Shown here: positions 36,637 to 49,000 of the stretch, piece after piece
How positions within the stretch are numbered: position 1 is the first letter of the stretch
Layout of the letters: every line of letters starts with the position of its first letter
Assembly (NCBI GenBank): GCA_943735955.1
Contig: OX030968.1
Coordinates: 928,747 to 992,746, forward strand
Direction of reading: 5' to 3'
Length of the DNA: 64,000 nucleotides
From: Piscicola geometra
Taxonomy: Eukaryota > Annelida > Clitellata > Hirudinida > Piscicolidae
Notes under the pieces: generated by a model
The model's input: the letters and a program-made list of their open reading frames with translations, nothing else
Told to the model about the DNA's origin: nothing
Databases searched by the model: none
Made by a program: the position numbers and the translations under genes

Positions 36637-38044
36637 ATGATCAAGCTGGACTCAGTTTCGTTTTTCTTCTACCTTACTTGCTTTTATTTTCTCATTCAAA
36701 CTTCGTATGGCGTTCCTTATGAAGATATTTTTGAGAGTTTGGACGAATACAAACTGCCAGAGTTGGGATTCGAATTGTCGGCGCTGGAGCCTTTCCTTGC
36801 AGAATCGACTGTGAAGGCCCACTACCTTGGCCACCACGCAAGCTACACTGCCAAAATGAACGTCGTACTGAAAGATTGGCGAGAGGTTAGATTTATTCGT
36901 GGGAAGATTTTCACTGAATTCGGAATAAATTATAAACAGTTTAACGATCTTCAAAAAAAATTAAAAGTTTTGGGTAAAACTGCTCTGTAGTACCTTAATT
37001 TATTCACGACTCCTCCTACTATTTTTTGTTGACATCTGAAATAACCTAGTTAAAAAGTAAAATTATTAAACGCATTTTAAATACTGAATTTTTACAAAGA
37101 ATTCATGTAAATTGATTTTAAAAATAATAATAACTGCATTTTGTCTGTTATAATTATTTTAATAACACTTTGACAGGTTTTGAAAATATACTTTTCGAAA
37201 GTGTTTAGATAAAATATATAAATAAATACATAATTAATTTATTTTTTGTTTTAATAAATTCTAATATAAATACAATTCACATATTTAGTTTTTATTAATA
37301 CTAAAATAAATTAAGCTTACAAAATAAAACTGGGTCATTTCAAAGTGGGAGGAGTCTAATAGTTGTGAATAAATTAAGGTACTACAGAGCAGTTTTACCA
37401 AAGTTTTGTATTATTTTTTCTCAAGTGATATTTTTATATATTCTTATGAATATGCATTTTTTTAAATTCTTCAAAAATATTTTCAGAAATCTTCGGATGA
37501 TCTTCCTGAAAGATCTCTTTTCCAAATTCTGAATAATGTAGAAAAAGTTCCAGCAGAGTTCAAAAATGGAATAGTTAATAACGCTGGAGGGTTGGTTTAT
37601 AGATTTGAATATATTTCTTAAATTATTAAGCGCTAAATAAATTATTGCAGTTACGTCAACCATGCCTTTTACTGGAGTATAATGTCTCCAAATGTTGAGA
37701 GAACTCTGAGATATCCGGGAATTGGACTTGAAAAAGAGATCGAAAAAGATTTCGGAAGTTTCCAGAAGTTCAAAGAAGAGTTCAGTGCTGAGTCACTGAA
37801 GCTCTTTGGTTCTGGTTATGTGTGGTTAGTGTTGAACGCTACAGGCTCAAACGAAAGTCTGTCGATCACACCTTCATTCAACCAAGACTGCCCCATCTCC
37901 AAGAACCTCTTGCCCGTCCTGGTGATCGACATCTGGGAACACGCCTACTACCTGCAGCACCAGTTCAGACGCGCCAGTCACATCGAAGACTTTTGGTTCC
38001 TTGTCGACTGGCAGAAGGTGGAGACGTTGAGAAGTTTCTGGTAG
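36637..38044 (+). CDS. Manganese-type superoxide dismutase with a secretory signal peptide
   Basis: Converts superoxide to oxygen and peroxide. Three exons close in phase: 36637-36885, 37487-37590, 37651-38044 (248 residues). Residues ~1-25 are a hydrophobic leader (SFFFYLTCFYFLIQTSYG) typical of secretion, not of a mitochondrial presequence. The Fe/Mn-SOD fold follows: YKLPELGFELSALEPFL, then AHYLGHHASY with metal ligand His and second-shell His/Tyr, NNAGGYVNHAFYW (ligand His), and VIDIWEHAYYLQHQ (ligands Asp and His). Gln in FNQDCP is at the position that marks Mn-type enzymes. All four ligands are present. Odd points: the usual GSGWGWL reads GSGYVWL, and the C-terminal part is divergent. 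It could be an extracellular or endomembrane form. A MITE lies in intron 1. Confidence 0.92.
36973..37399. mobile_element. MITE, 427 bp, in SOD intron 1
   Basis: Non-autonomous DNA transposon. The left end GGTAAAACTGCTCTGTAG and right end CTACAGAGCAGTTTTACC are inverted repeats, and the match continues for about 35 bp (ACCTTAATTTATTCAC). The element is flanked on both sides by an exact 9-bp duplication, AAAGTTTTG (36964-36972 and 37400-37408). The AT-rich interior has no transposase. A 9-bp duplication suggests a Mutator-like family, but this is inferred. Confidence 0.9.
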
Positions 38045-38330
38045 CAGTATTTGGCTGCCTCGCAAATCGACCAAAAAGTCGAACTCTAGACTGAAACTTT
38101 CTTGAAATAACATTTTAAAATGCTCAATCGGTCTCCTAAAGATGATAATTTAGTGTTTTTCTCATTTCGTCTCATAATATGGATTTTTTACCATTCTTGA
38201 AGCGCACAACTATAGCATATATATATGGCTTGGTTTCGATTTTAGTCATTAAGTAAAAGCTCTGAAAAAGCATTAAGACAAAAACACCAAAAGTAAAAAA
38301 AACAAATGAAATTAATTTCTAAAAAAAATA

Positions 38331-40373
38331 TTAATTAAAAATGAAGCTATTGTAATAAACTAGAAGGAGTTGTGCAAAGGCTTTCTTGGAGGCGAGGGAC
38401 AATGGCCTGGCGTCAGAAAGCGACTGCAAAAAGAAGTCGATTCTGGTCATCATGGTGGCAGGCAAGATGATTCATAAGTGTATTATTATAATAAAAATTA
38501 AAATATTATAATGTTATGGAAATAAAAAAAACTGTTATTTAAATAATATTAAAGACAAATGTAAATTCAAATGATCGAAGGAGCAGACCAGAGCAGGATC
38601 GTATGCACCGCAAAAGACAATTCAATTAAGGGCGCGTGTTGACTCAATATTATTGAGAAAGCTAACTAAAGAATAAATTTAAAAACTTAAATTACCTTTT
38701 GCATAGCCAAAGGAGGAAGAGGACGAGGAGGATGAGGAAGAGGAAGATGCTGCCAAGAACGATGCCTGTGACTGAAGCTCTAGATAAAGCTTTGTTATGA
38801 TTGTTACTGTTACCGTTATCACCTTTTTCTTCAGATACCTTTTTAGTGGATTTTTCTGACGGGTACAAACGACGACTAGTGAGATATCCATTGCTGCTGG
38901 TGCTAGGCACGAAAGTAGACGAAGAAGGGGTAGTCGTCCTGATAGTAGTAGTATCGTCATCAAGAGCATATCCGTATATGTTGACTTCACAGACTGATAG
39001 TGCATCGGGTCTGAAACCTCCTTGTCTCTTCAGCGTCACAAATCTGCCCTTCAGGAGTCTGTGGAGGTGTGGTCGAAGAGGTGTGGTTGAGAAGGTGTGT
39101 TTGTGGAGGTGTGGTTGTGTCGATTCCCTGCTTTCACACATCCCTTGATTATATAGACAACAAAAATGCGAACAACACCAGTGGTAGTGGCAGCAGCAAC
39201 CACAGCCACAAAAACCTGGAGCAGGTGACGTTGATGACGCTGCCAGGCAGGACGTGGCTAACAAAGTAGACGTTGCAGAGGTAGTTGCGATCCTGGAGGT
39301 TGTCTGTGTCACTGGTTGGTCTCACCATCACTATGAAGTTCTCTAAGTACTTTGAGTCTGGGTGGTGGGTGGGTGGGTGGGTGGGTGGTGGATGGTGAGT
39401 GGGTGGGTGGTGGGTTGTGAGGTGGGTTGTGTGGTGTGTTGTATAGGGGAGTTGAGTGGGGTTGAGGTAAGTGGGTGGGATGTGTGGGAGGTGGAGTGGG
39501 TAGATTGAGTGGGTAGGTGGAATTTAAAAAAAAAGCTAGAAATTGAAAGAAAAAAGTTAAATATATTTGTTCAATAAATTAAATACTTGTGATGTCGGTG
39601 TTGCTGGTTACCAGGACGCTTGTGACTGTTGCCGTTCGCTTCATGTCGTACTGTGGGATGGATGGATGGATGGATGGATGGATGGATGGATGGATGGATG
39701 GATGGATGGATGGATGGATGGATGGATGGATGGATGGATGGATGGATGGATGGATGGATGGATGGATGGATGGATGGATGGATGGATGGATGGATTGATG
39801 GATGGATAAATGGATGGATGGATGGATGGATGGATGGATGGATGGATAGGTGGATGGATGGGTGGATGGATGGATGGATGGATGGGTGGATGGATGGATG
39901 GATGGATGGATGGACACACACACACCTGCCACCAGGCTAAAGGGTCAGCAGGCACACTACTGAGCGCACACGAGGTGCAGCTAATGGCACAAGTGGTGAC
40001 GTCATTGTCGACAGCGACAGCCGCTGTGTGGCTGCTAGAGAAGGTGGCCACTTGAGAAGCCTCGCCCTCAGGAGAGGTGAGGAGGGAGGGCGCTGGAGGG
40101 TGGAGGAGGGATGGTGGAGGTGGAAAGAAGAGGTTGAGGGGGTGGTGTAAGGATGGTGGTAGAAGAGAGAGGATGGTAAAAGAAGAAAGATGGTGGGGGA
40201 GGGCTGGTGGTCAAACGTTTCTCAAATCTCCCATCTTTCACTCTCCACTTTCTTTTTTTTACAAAATTAAACAAAAATAAACTGTAAAAATAATTTAAAA
40301 AACACCACTTACTTTTTGATTCGACGAGCTCATAAATCAAAAGACAAAAACAAAAAATAATTACTTTTTCCAT
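38331..40373 (-). CDS. Membrane-anchored F-type lectin (FTP/fucolectin) domain protein
   Basis: Predicted cell-surface protein. Six exons close in phase: 40353-40373 region (exon 1, donor GTAAGT), 39926-40092, 39587-39650, 39216-39357, 38693-39058, 38331-38442. It has a signal peptide ([20 protein letters not shown]); one FTP jelly-roll domain from [20 protein letters not shown] through [29 protein letters not shown] and [17 protein letters not shown] to GRFVTLKR and [12 protein letters not shown]; a Ser/Thr-rich stalk; a transmembrane segment ([20 protein letters not shown]); and a short tail. The WW-beta-strand and RFVTL-CEVNIYG signatures are those of F-type lectins. The conserved His and Arg residues that hold fucose are not obvious, so sugar binding may be altered. 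The last exon (acceptor GACCAG) is less sure; the protein may stop right after the membrane segment (LWLCKR). Confidence 0.7.
39656..39913. repeat. (GGAT)n microsatellite, lectin-gene intron 2
   Basis: About 60 GGAT units with a few GGGT/GGAA variants, between the exons at 39926-40092 and 39587-39650. Source of the long IHPSIHPS and GWMDGWMD ORFs. Confidence 0.97.
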
Positions 40374-40616
40374 TTTACCGAGAGCTGTTTAGTGACACTG
40401 TTCATGGCAACACTCACTTATTTCCGTGTAGTCTTGTACTGTCATTATAGGACTTAGCCCCAACTCCGCACACATGTTGTTATAAGGTGATTTTGCCATT
40501 CATAGCTCTATTCACAGCTTACAACACACGCACACACATTCCCGTACACAAATATACAATCATAAAATACCTAATTATTCGGACGTTTTAAAATTACAAT
40601 TTCTAAACGGCCGAAA

Positions 40617-42555
40617 ATGAAAGTACTATTGGGTGTCGTATTCTACAAGAAATATTTATTCAAATTACGGTAAGATTGACTATTTGCTTTTATTATAAAA
40701 TGCAAAGCAATTAATGATGTAAGTTGAAAGTTACCTTTTAAGCATTTAAATCAACTTTTAAGCAGTTTCAAAATGTGTCAGTTTTGTCTGCAACTGTGTT
40801 ATATATGATTATTTCTTGAATATAAAACATTTTAATAACTTTCTAGTGTTTAAATTTGTTAAATAATAAATAAATAACACAATTAAAAAAGAGTTTAATG
40901 GAGATTGAAAGAAGAAGTCGTCTGCTGATCAGACACGACTGGGAGGTGGCCATAAGGTGTGTAATGTGCAAAATAAAATTGGTTTAATTCCTTCAAACAA
41001 CGCTATTTGTTCACAGCAATAATGAAAGTGTGTGGACATCCTACAAGAAAGGAGGTGTTTAAATCCAACAGAGACTACTTAATACATCTTTGAAGCCTAA
41101 ATAAACTTTGTTCAATAAATTAAGAAAATTACAAATATATGCTTATTTTAAATTTAGAATAATTTATATTTTGTATTTTTAAGGAGGCGGGCCTAGTGTG
41201 GCAGGCAAGTTGAAGAAGGGAGTGAATGTGAAACTGGAGCAGGGTGACCAGTGCAGTGAGGAGAGCGCCCCTTTCCATGCAACACTTCTCGACAAAGTAG
41301 ACATTCCTTCAATAAATTGGCTAAGAGCTTCGAACAATATTTTAAGCTGCTTTGACAAATCCTTTAATACTGTGAATTGTCTATTGCGTATATAGCATCA
41401 TATTGAGCTCTTCCTCCTTCTTCTCCTCCTACACATCTTTACCAGGACCGACTGGAGTTGAGTTACAGTGGCAGTGGCAGTGGAGAGGGCTTGCGGACAG
41501 TGCTGCAGTGTCCGTCACACCAGTTCAGAGACATTCATGTTACGGACAGAAGTGTCAGTGTCATTCATGCATTGGCTAATCCATTTATCATTTATTTTGC
41601 TTATCATTCATTCACACATTTTTTCATCCCATCCATCATTTGTCTGTTTATAATCTCTTGGTGCATCTTTTAATCCATCACCACCTACTCATCCACCATC
41701 CATTCACACACTTATCCATCCATCCACCTATCTATCCACTCACCTAACCATCCACCACACCCATCCATTCACTCATCCAACCACTCACGCATCCATTCAT
41801 CACCCACATCCATCCACCACCACCCTCCATGACGCACACACAGATGAACAGCTTGGATGTGAGTGGCAGCAAGCCTCTTGGAGTGTCGAGTAGTTGTGAT
41901 GGAGACTTCATTGTGTGGGACTCTGCTACTGGTCAGATCAAGGTGTGTGTTGTTGGGATTGGGTGGGATGTTTATCCATCTTTCTATCTACACACCCATC
42001 CATCTACCCATTCATTCATCCATCCATCCATCTATTCACTCACCCACCTACTCACCGTTGCATCTACTTTTTAATCATCCACCATCCCACCTACCCATCT
42101 AACCACCCACTTAACCATCCACCCACCTAACCATCCCACCCACCTACCCACCCACCCACCCACCTACCCACCCACCTACCCATCCACCCACCTAACCATC
42201 CACCCACCTACCCATCCACCCACCTAACCACCCACCCACCTACCCATCCACCCACCTACCCACCCACCCACCTACCCACCCACCCACCTACCCACCCACC
42301 CACCTACCCACCCACCCACCTACCCACCCACCCACCTACACATCCACCCACCTTACCATCCACCCATCTACCCACCCACCTAACCACCCACCCACCTACC
42401 CACCCACCCACCTACCCACCCATCTACCCACCCACCTTACCATCCACCCACACAGCACCATCTGAAAGGTCACGCAGCAGAGGTCAACAGGTGCAAGTTT
42501 TTCCCTTCCGGCATCGTCATCATGTCTGCATCATTAGACATGAGACTTAAGGTGG

Positions 42556-42587
<32 letters not shown>

Positions 42588-44236
42588 GTGGTGATAATGA
42601 TGATGGCGATCATGGTTGTGATGATGATAGTGATGATGATGATGATGATCGCACATAGGTATGGTGTGCAGAAGAGGGATATTGTGCAGCCACTCTGACA
42701 GGCCACACCAGAGGTGCCTTTGTCGTCAACACAACAACAACAATATCTCACAACAACAACAACACTAACATCATACAAAAGCCACAACAAAATTACAGAA
42801 ATAATGGAACAACACCCTCAACAACATTACAATATTAACAACAACACCACAATACCCTCAACAACACCACAACACTCTCAACAACACCACAACACCCTCA
42901 ACAACACCACAAAAAACTCACACACTAAAAACACAAAAACAACGACACCACCATGACCACACAGGCGTGACAGACTTCTCGTTCATCGACAGGGGCAGAC
43001 ACGTCGTCTCATCCTCCAGAGACGCCTCTCTGAGACTCTGGGACGTCAGCCAATCACAGAGCATCTCTTCCTTCCTGTGCCCTGACGCCCAGCCAATCAA
43101 CTGCTGCCTCGTCCAACCCGTGTGGGATGTCACGTGCTCAACCACAACGACTGCGTCTGTACCTGGTTCGTGGCTTTTTGGTGATGGATTTTATTGGTTG
43201 GTCTTTTGGCGCTCTAATCATTAGAGTCCAAAGTGTTCGTCTGTTTTTTGTCAGTTTGTTTGTTTTGCTTTTTATTGGAGTATTTCGTGCGTGGAAGTTT
43301 AAAAATACGCGGAATTGAAAAATGCACAAATATTCCTCCCACAGCCGAGGAGGGTGGAGGAGTTGGAGGGGTTGGGGAGGAGGGTGGAGGGGTTGGGGAG
43401 GGGGGTGGAGGGGTTGGGGAGGGGGGTGGAGGAGTTGGCGAGGGCAAGGTGGTCTTTGCAGGCACTGATGCTGGTGAGCTGATAGGGTGGACAGTGCTGC
43501 AGGCACATCAGGTGAGGATGATTTTATATGTAGTTGTGATGATAATGACAGTTACTTTTGCTAACGATTTAAAGCCCCAAAATGCACTCGCGAACAAGCA
43601 AACAAACGCAAACGTGCACACCAGATCTTCCGGCACAGCAGCCACAGCGCCATCAACAGCTTCTCCTTCATCTCCGGCCACAGCTGCATCTACGGCACTG
43701 ACGACTCCACACTGCATCTCCTCGACCTCCGTAACACCACGTGCGTGGCGGCTTTATTGTCTACTTTTTACTGTTCTTTTTCTATTTTTGGTGTGTTTTC
43801 TATTACGTGGTGACTATCATGATGATGATTTACTCATCATCACCACCACTAACACCATCCCAGGGAAGCGGTGAAGGTGGTGAAGGAGGACAGAGGCGCC
43901 ATATTGGACGTCAAGGCCCTCAGTGGGGGGAGTGTGGTGGTGGCGACGGGTGAGTGGGGGTGTGACCTGGATGCCCCATTGTGGCACGCACGCACACTCA
44001 AACTCAATTTAATTTCAACTAATTTATTAGTATAATTACCATTATCACCCCCTAAAATAATTACCCCCCCTACACCAGCTGACGGTTCATGTTACAGCAT
44101 CAATCCCACTGACCTGGCCTTGACCTCAGAGTTCACCGGAAGTGACCTTGACCCTGTCAGAGAGGTCGCAGCTGACCTCCATCATGTGTTCACCGCTTGC
44201 CGTGATGGCGTCGTCAGAAAGTACCGCAGGATTTGA
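40617..44236 (+). CDS. PAAF1: Proteasomal ATPase-associated factor 1 (WD40)
   Basis: WD40 protein that binds 19S ATPases and restrains 26S assembly. Thirteen exons close in phase: 40617-40669, 40894-40956, 41017-41054, 41184-41296, 41446-41553, 41844-41942, 42456-42551, 42659-42713, 42965-43165, 43345-43511, 43625-43740, 43864-43949, 44079-44236 (450 residues; human 392). Family marks in order: IRHDWEVAIR, VWTSYKKGGGG, MNSLDVSGSKPLGVSSSCDG, DFIVWDSATGQIKHHLKGH, VNRCKFFPSGIVIMSASLD, VWCAEEGYCAATLTGHTRGV, DRGRHVVSSSRDASLRLWD, KVVFAGTDAGELIGW, and a C-terminus ACRDGVVRKYRRI that mirrors CCRDGLVRRYQ in human PAAF1. A Gly/Val/Glu repeat inserted at the start of exon 10 comes from a coding minisatellite. 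Confidence 0.93.
42100..42450. repeat. 12-bp minisatellite (CCACCCACCTAC), PAAF1 intron 6
   Basis: About 28 units of CCACCCACCTAC with CATC/AACC variants, running into the acceptor CACACAG at 42449-42455. No pyrimidine tract is present. Confidence 0.95.
43350..43445 (+). repeat. Coding minisatellite in PAAF1 exon 10
   Basis: Tandem GGTGGAGG-GGTTGGGGAGG units that stay in frame and encode repeated GGGVGEG between two WD40 blades. Confidence 0.85.
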
Positions 44237-45155
44237 TTGGATGAGCGGATGAGAAGTTGAATATTTGCAGTTAAGTTGCTATTACGATTTGTAAAAAAAT
44301 ATGTATACTTGACAATTAAAAGATTACATCACTTAAGTTACATGCGCCGAGATTCTTTGTGCAGAATCTTGCATAAAGACGAGTGGAGAAGAAATCTATT
44401 GAAAGCATTAAACCGTACGACCGTGAGGGAAGTAGAAACCAGAGTGGATGCTTTGATAATAAATAAATTTATAATCAATCATTAATTAACATTTACTATA
44501 ATAATATTGAAATAAAAGAAGATAATTATAGAAACGCGAATAATAGTGGCGACGATGTATGATGGAGATTGTATGATGGGGTGCATTATTTAAAGACATC
44601 GAGAGAGGGTAACGCCAATTCTATCCACTGGCCTAAATAATAAATAAAATAATGCAACATAATAATAATAATAACTATATAATAATAATAATCATTATCA
44701 AGGATAATCACCAGCGCGTGACGAACAATAAGAAACGGCGACTACACGTAATTATAATTAACTAATTATAACTAATTAGTTAATTATAAATAATAAGTTA
44801 ATTATAAATAATGGTCCTTACTGCCAAGAACTAATAATAAGTGTAAAAAAGTGACCTATTAGAGTTTACTTCAGAGTGATCACAACAGATGATGATGATG
44901 CTATGGGCTCTCACGTACACACACACGTATAACACACAGCACCACACACACATACATATATGCACACTACTTGCTTCACACATCCATTAGCCACTCGAAG
45001 AATTCATCAGAAACAATAAAATCAAATCAGTATTCAGGGATAGTCGGTATTTAAAATCAAATCCACACACGTGCATCAAATCACCCACCCAACATCAACT
45101 AACCAACCATCAAACAAACAAACCAAGCAGACACACAAACACCAAAACACAAACA

Positions 45156-45223
<68 letters not shown>

Positions 45224-46092
45224 CGACTTTTATTTGATCATTTCGCCCTACAAATGCCTCGAAATGTATCGAATATTAGTACGAGCACACGAGTGCAAGA
45301 TGATGCCGATGCACACTTGATGCAGCATTCTATCCATACATTTATGAGATATACTTTAAAAGTATGAAAAAGATAATAATTAGTAAATTAATAATTAACC
45401 AATTAACCAAATGATTAATAAATTAGGCGAATAATTAGGGGTAAACAATTAATTAAAGAGATGATGATGATGATGATGATGACGGCATGACTGGCATGCA
45501 AACAACGAGGTGGTTCCACATCAATGCTACTATGCTCAAGACAGTTGCACCTTTCAAACTATTATCATCAGTATCATTATGGGTATCATTATCATTATTA
45601 TTATTGGTATCATCATTATGGGTATCATTATCATTATTATTATTGGTATCATCATTATGGGTATCATTATCATTATTATTATTGGTATCATTATCATTAT
45701 TGGTATCATTATCATTATTGGTATCATTATCATTACTATTATTATTATTGGTATCATTATCATTATTGGTATCATTATCATTATTGGTATCATTATCATT
45801 ACTATTATTATTATTGGTATCATTATCATTATCATCATTATTGTTATTATTATCATTATTATTGCTTCAGGTCAGAAACGTCCGATTTTCCAGGACGACT
45901 TGTGTTCGTTTGTCGATGCCTGTGTTCCAGAGAGGGGTTTGTGGTGGGGGTGGTGATGATGATGATGATGGTGATTCTGATGATGTTGTATGTAGGGGTG
46001 ATAGTAGTGATATTTAGAGATAGATGCATAATGGTGGGAAAACATCATTTAAAAGAAACCACTACATGCCACTCCCCCCTTATCAACACCAC
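44237..46092. other. Convergent intergenic region, PAAF1 and PRRC2-like 3' sides
   Basis: AATAAA at about 44458-44463 may end the PAAF1 transcript. (AC)n lies at 45157-45218. AT-rich blocks surround them. On the minus strand 45.86-45.96 kb has a short protein-like stretch (TNTSRPGKSDVSDLKQ), which could be an extra last exon of the PRRC2-like gene. Confidence 0.4.
45555..45862. repeat. ATT/ATC minisatellite (GGTATCATTATCATT units)
   Basis: Tandem units of 18-33 bp built from GGTATCATTATCATT plus ATT triplets, about 13 copies. Makes false III-GIIII ORFs. Confidence 0.93.
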
Positions 46093-49000
46093 CTACTTGT
46101 GATCATGATGATGATGATGATGATACGGGAGGTGGTGGTGGTGATGATGATGATGCGTCATATTGGCTTCTCCACTGCCCTCGGAGGCTGTCTCCCACTC
46201 TTCGTTGTTGAGGCTGTTGCTATGAGCACCGCCACTGTTGTTGTTGCTGCTGTTGTTGTTGTTGTTGGAGAGTCTTTTGCTGTTGTAGGTGTTGTTGCTG
46301 TTGGTGATCTTGTTGAGGTTGTTGGAGTTGTTTTTGTTGATGATGTCACTATTGTTGTTGTTGTTGTTTTTGGTGATGTCACTATTGTTGTTGTTGTTTT
46401 TGGTGATGTCATTGTTGTTGTTGCCATAAGAATGACCGCTTCTATCATCTACCTTCCCACTAACAGCAAGATCATCATTATTATTATTAACATTTTTAGC
46501 AGCATTATCAGCCTCATTAACATCTTTATTATTACTATTATTTTTCTCATTATTGTTATTGTTGTTGTTGGCGACGGCACGAGTGGCCATTCTGAGCCTG
46601 CGGTCGTAGTTGCTGACGGGGTGGTAGTGGTGGTTGCGGTTGACTCTGTTGACTGTGTTGCTGTTGTTGTTGTGCTTGCTGTGGTTTCTGTTGTTGTTGT
46701 TGTTGCTGGTTGTTGTTGTTGATGTTGATGTGGCTGTTGGGGTTGTCGTTGTGGTGGAAGATGAGTAGTTTGTAGTTGGTCGCTTGTGGCTGTGTTGTTG
46801 CTTCGCTTCTGAGTTGTCGCTGTTGAGGAGGGGAATGAAACGTGATGGAGAGAGTGGAGAAACAAACATTAAAAACAGAAAATGTGAAAAAAATTGAGAG
46901 AAAAAACAAGAGTGACGGAGATTAATAAAAACAATAAAAAGTGAGAAAAAAAAACAAACAAAAAAAACAAAAAAAACGCCAACCCTGCTCCACTATTGGC
47001 AGATGCAGCGATCTCCGGCGGTTTGGCAGTGGATGAGGTGAGGAAGGAGGGAACCGACTGAGACTTGTTGCCGTGAGAGGAGGTGGTAGACGAGATGGTG
47101 GAAGAGATGGTGGAGGAAGAAGTGGTGGTGGTGTGGTCAACTGGGACGATCGACTTCTTGTTGGGCAGAACTGGGGCACAGTGATGGTGGGTGCTTGTTA
47201 AATGAACGGTTGGATATGGGAGGAGAATGAGTGAGTGGATGAATAGATATCTCCACGTAAACCACTTAAGCCGGTAAATAGAAAATTTCAAATCGAGAAA
47301 TGAACACCCCCCTTCGCCACCCCACCTCCTTCCCCTCTGACTCACCCGTCTTAGGCTTCCTGCCAGCGTTCTTCCTGCCACTCAACACCCTCTTGGGCGA
47401 CTTGGCAAAACCTGACATCCCTCCATCCCCAGCCCTCAACCCCCTTGGATCAACCATCCTTGCGCCACCACCACCATCACCAATCCTCCCCCCACCCTCA
47501 TTACCACCCATCCTTCCTCCATCCTCAATCGCACCCTCACCATTCTTGACACCACCACCTCCCTCACCCACCTTCCTTGCACCACCACCACCAACACCAC
47601 CACCTCCACCACCTCCACCTCCTCCATCACCCACTCTCACACTGCTCTCCCTCGAATCTTTCACCTCCAAACTCAACCTCGACACATCCTCCACCTCGTG
47701 CCGTCTACCCGACCCCCCCATCATCCACTCGCCCCCTCTCGCATTGCCCCCTCGTCTGCCTCCTGGTGGGTGCATGGGTGGGTGGGTAGGTGGGTGGGTG
47801 GGTAGGTGGGTGGATGGGTGGGTGCATGGATAGGTGGGTGGGTGGATGGGTGGGTGGGTAGGTGGGTGGGTGGGTGGGTAGGTGGGTAGATGGGTGGGTG
47901 GGTAGATGGGTGGGTGGGTAGATGGGTGGGTGGGTAGATGGGTGGGTAGGTGGGTGGGTGGATGGGTGTTTGCTGAGTTATCATGTGCATGCATGCATTA
48001 CTGACAAATAATGAATTCATGATTTTTCAAAACACATAAAAAACCATCATCACATCATCATAATCATCATTACATCATCATCATCATCATCACAACATCG
48101 TCTTCCTCCTCTTCCTTCTCACCAGGTCTGTGAAGGTCCTCCATCCTGCCACCACCCCTTCCTCCTCTCCCTCCCCTCCCCCCTCTCATCCTCCCTGCCA
48201 TGTGACCTCTCCCACCACCCCTCACAAACTCTCTCGACACATAACTGGATAGGTGGAGACGATGATGATGATGATGATGATGCTGAGAATGAGAATGATG
48301 ATAATGATACATTTCATGTCCTTTGTAAGATATTAATAAGAAAGTAGAGTAAAAATCAACCGATGCTCCCTCCTTGGCGCCTCTTTCTTGTCTATGCAGT
48401 TGTTGTTCTTTGCATCGGTCGAATCGATCTCCGCTCCAGCACTGCCTGCCTCTTTATTATCGCTCAGGCATTTCTTCGCCGACGTCTGACACTCCACCTT
48501 GCCGTCTTTCTCGTCCACCCTCGAGTCATCCTTCTGTCCCCCCATCTGGTACCCTCCACCAACCCCAGAAGTACCACCTCCTCCACCTCCAGCACCACCT
48601 CCACCTCCAACTCCACCTCCAGCACCTCCTCCAACTCCACCTCCAGCACCACCTCCACCACCTCCAGCACCACCATGAAGCACCCCTCCTCTGAAGCCAG
48701 CCCTCCTACCATGAGGATCAGTCCCTCTAACGCTATAGTAGCCTTTCTTGTTGCTGTTGTTGTCTTCCTCTGTGTTGTTGTTGCCGTAGTAGTAGTAGTT
48801 GTTGTCGTCCCTCCTCCTCCTCATCGTGTCATCTTGCTTGTCTGTGTGCCTGCCTGTCCTTGTGTGCCTCTCTGAGCGTAAAGACTCCTGCGTGGCGTTT
48901 CAGTGCAACATTCAACAACAACAACTACACAAAAAACTACAACAACTCAACAAAAGACTAATTAAAACACAACAAATCACTAACTACAACACAAAAGCAC

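Noticed and set aside
44276..44485. 69-codon ORF after PAAF1
   Set aside because: Lies in the probable PAAF1 3'UTR; no similarity recognised.
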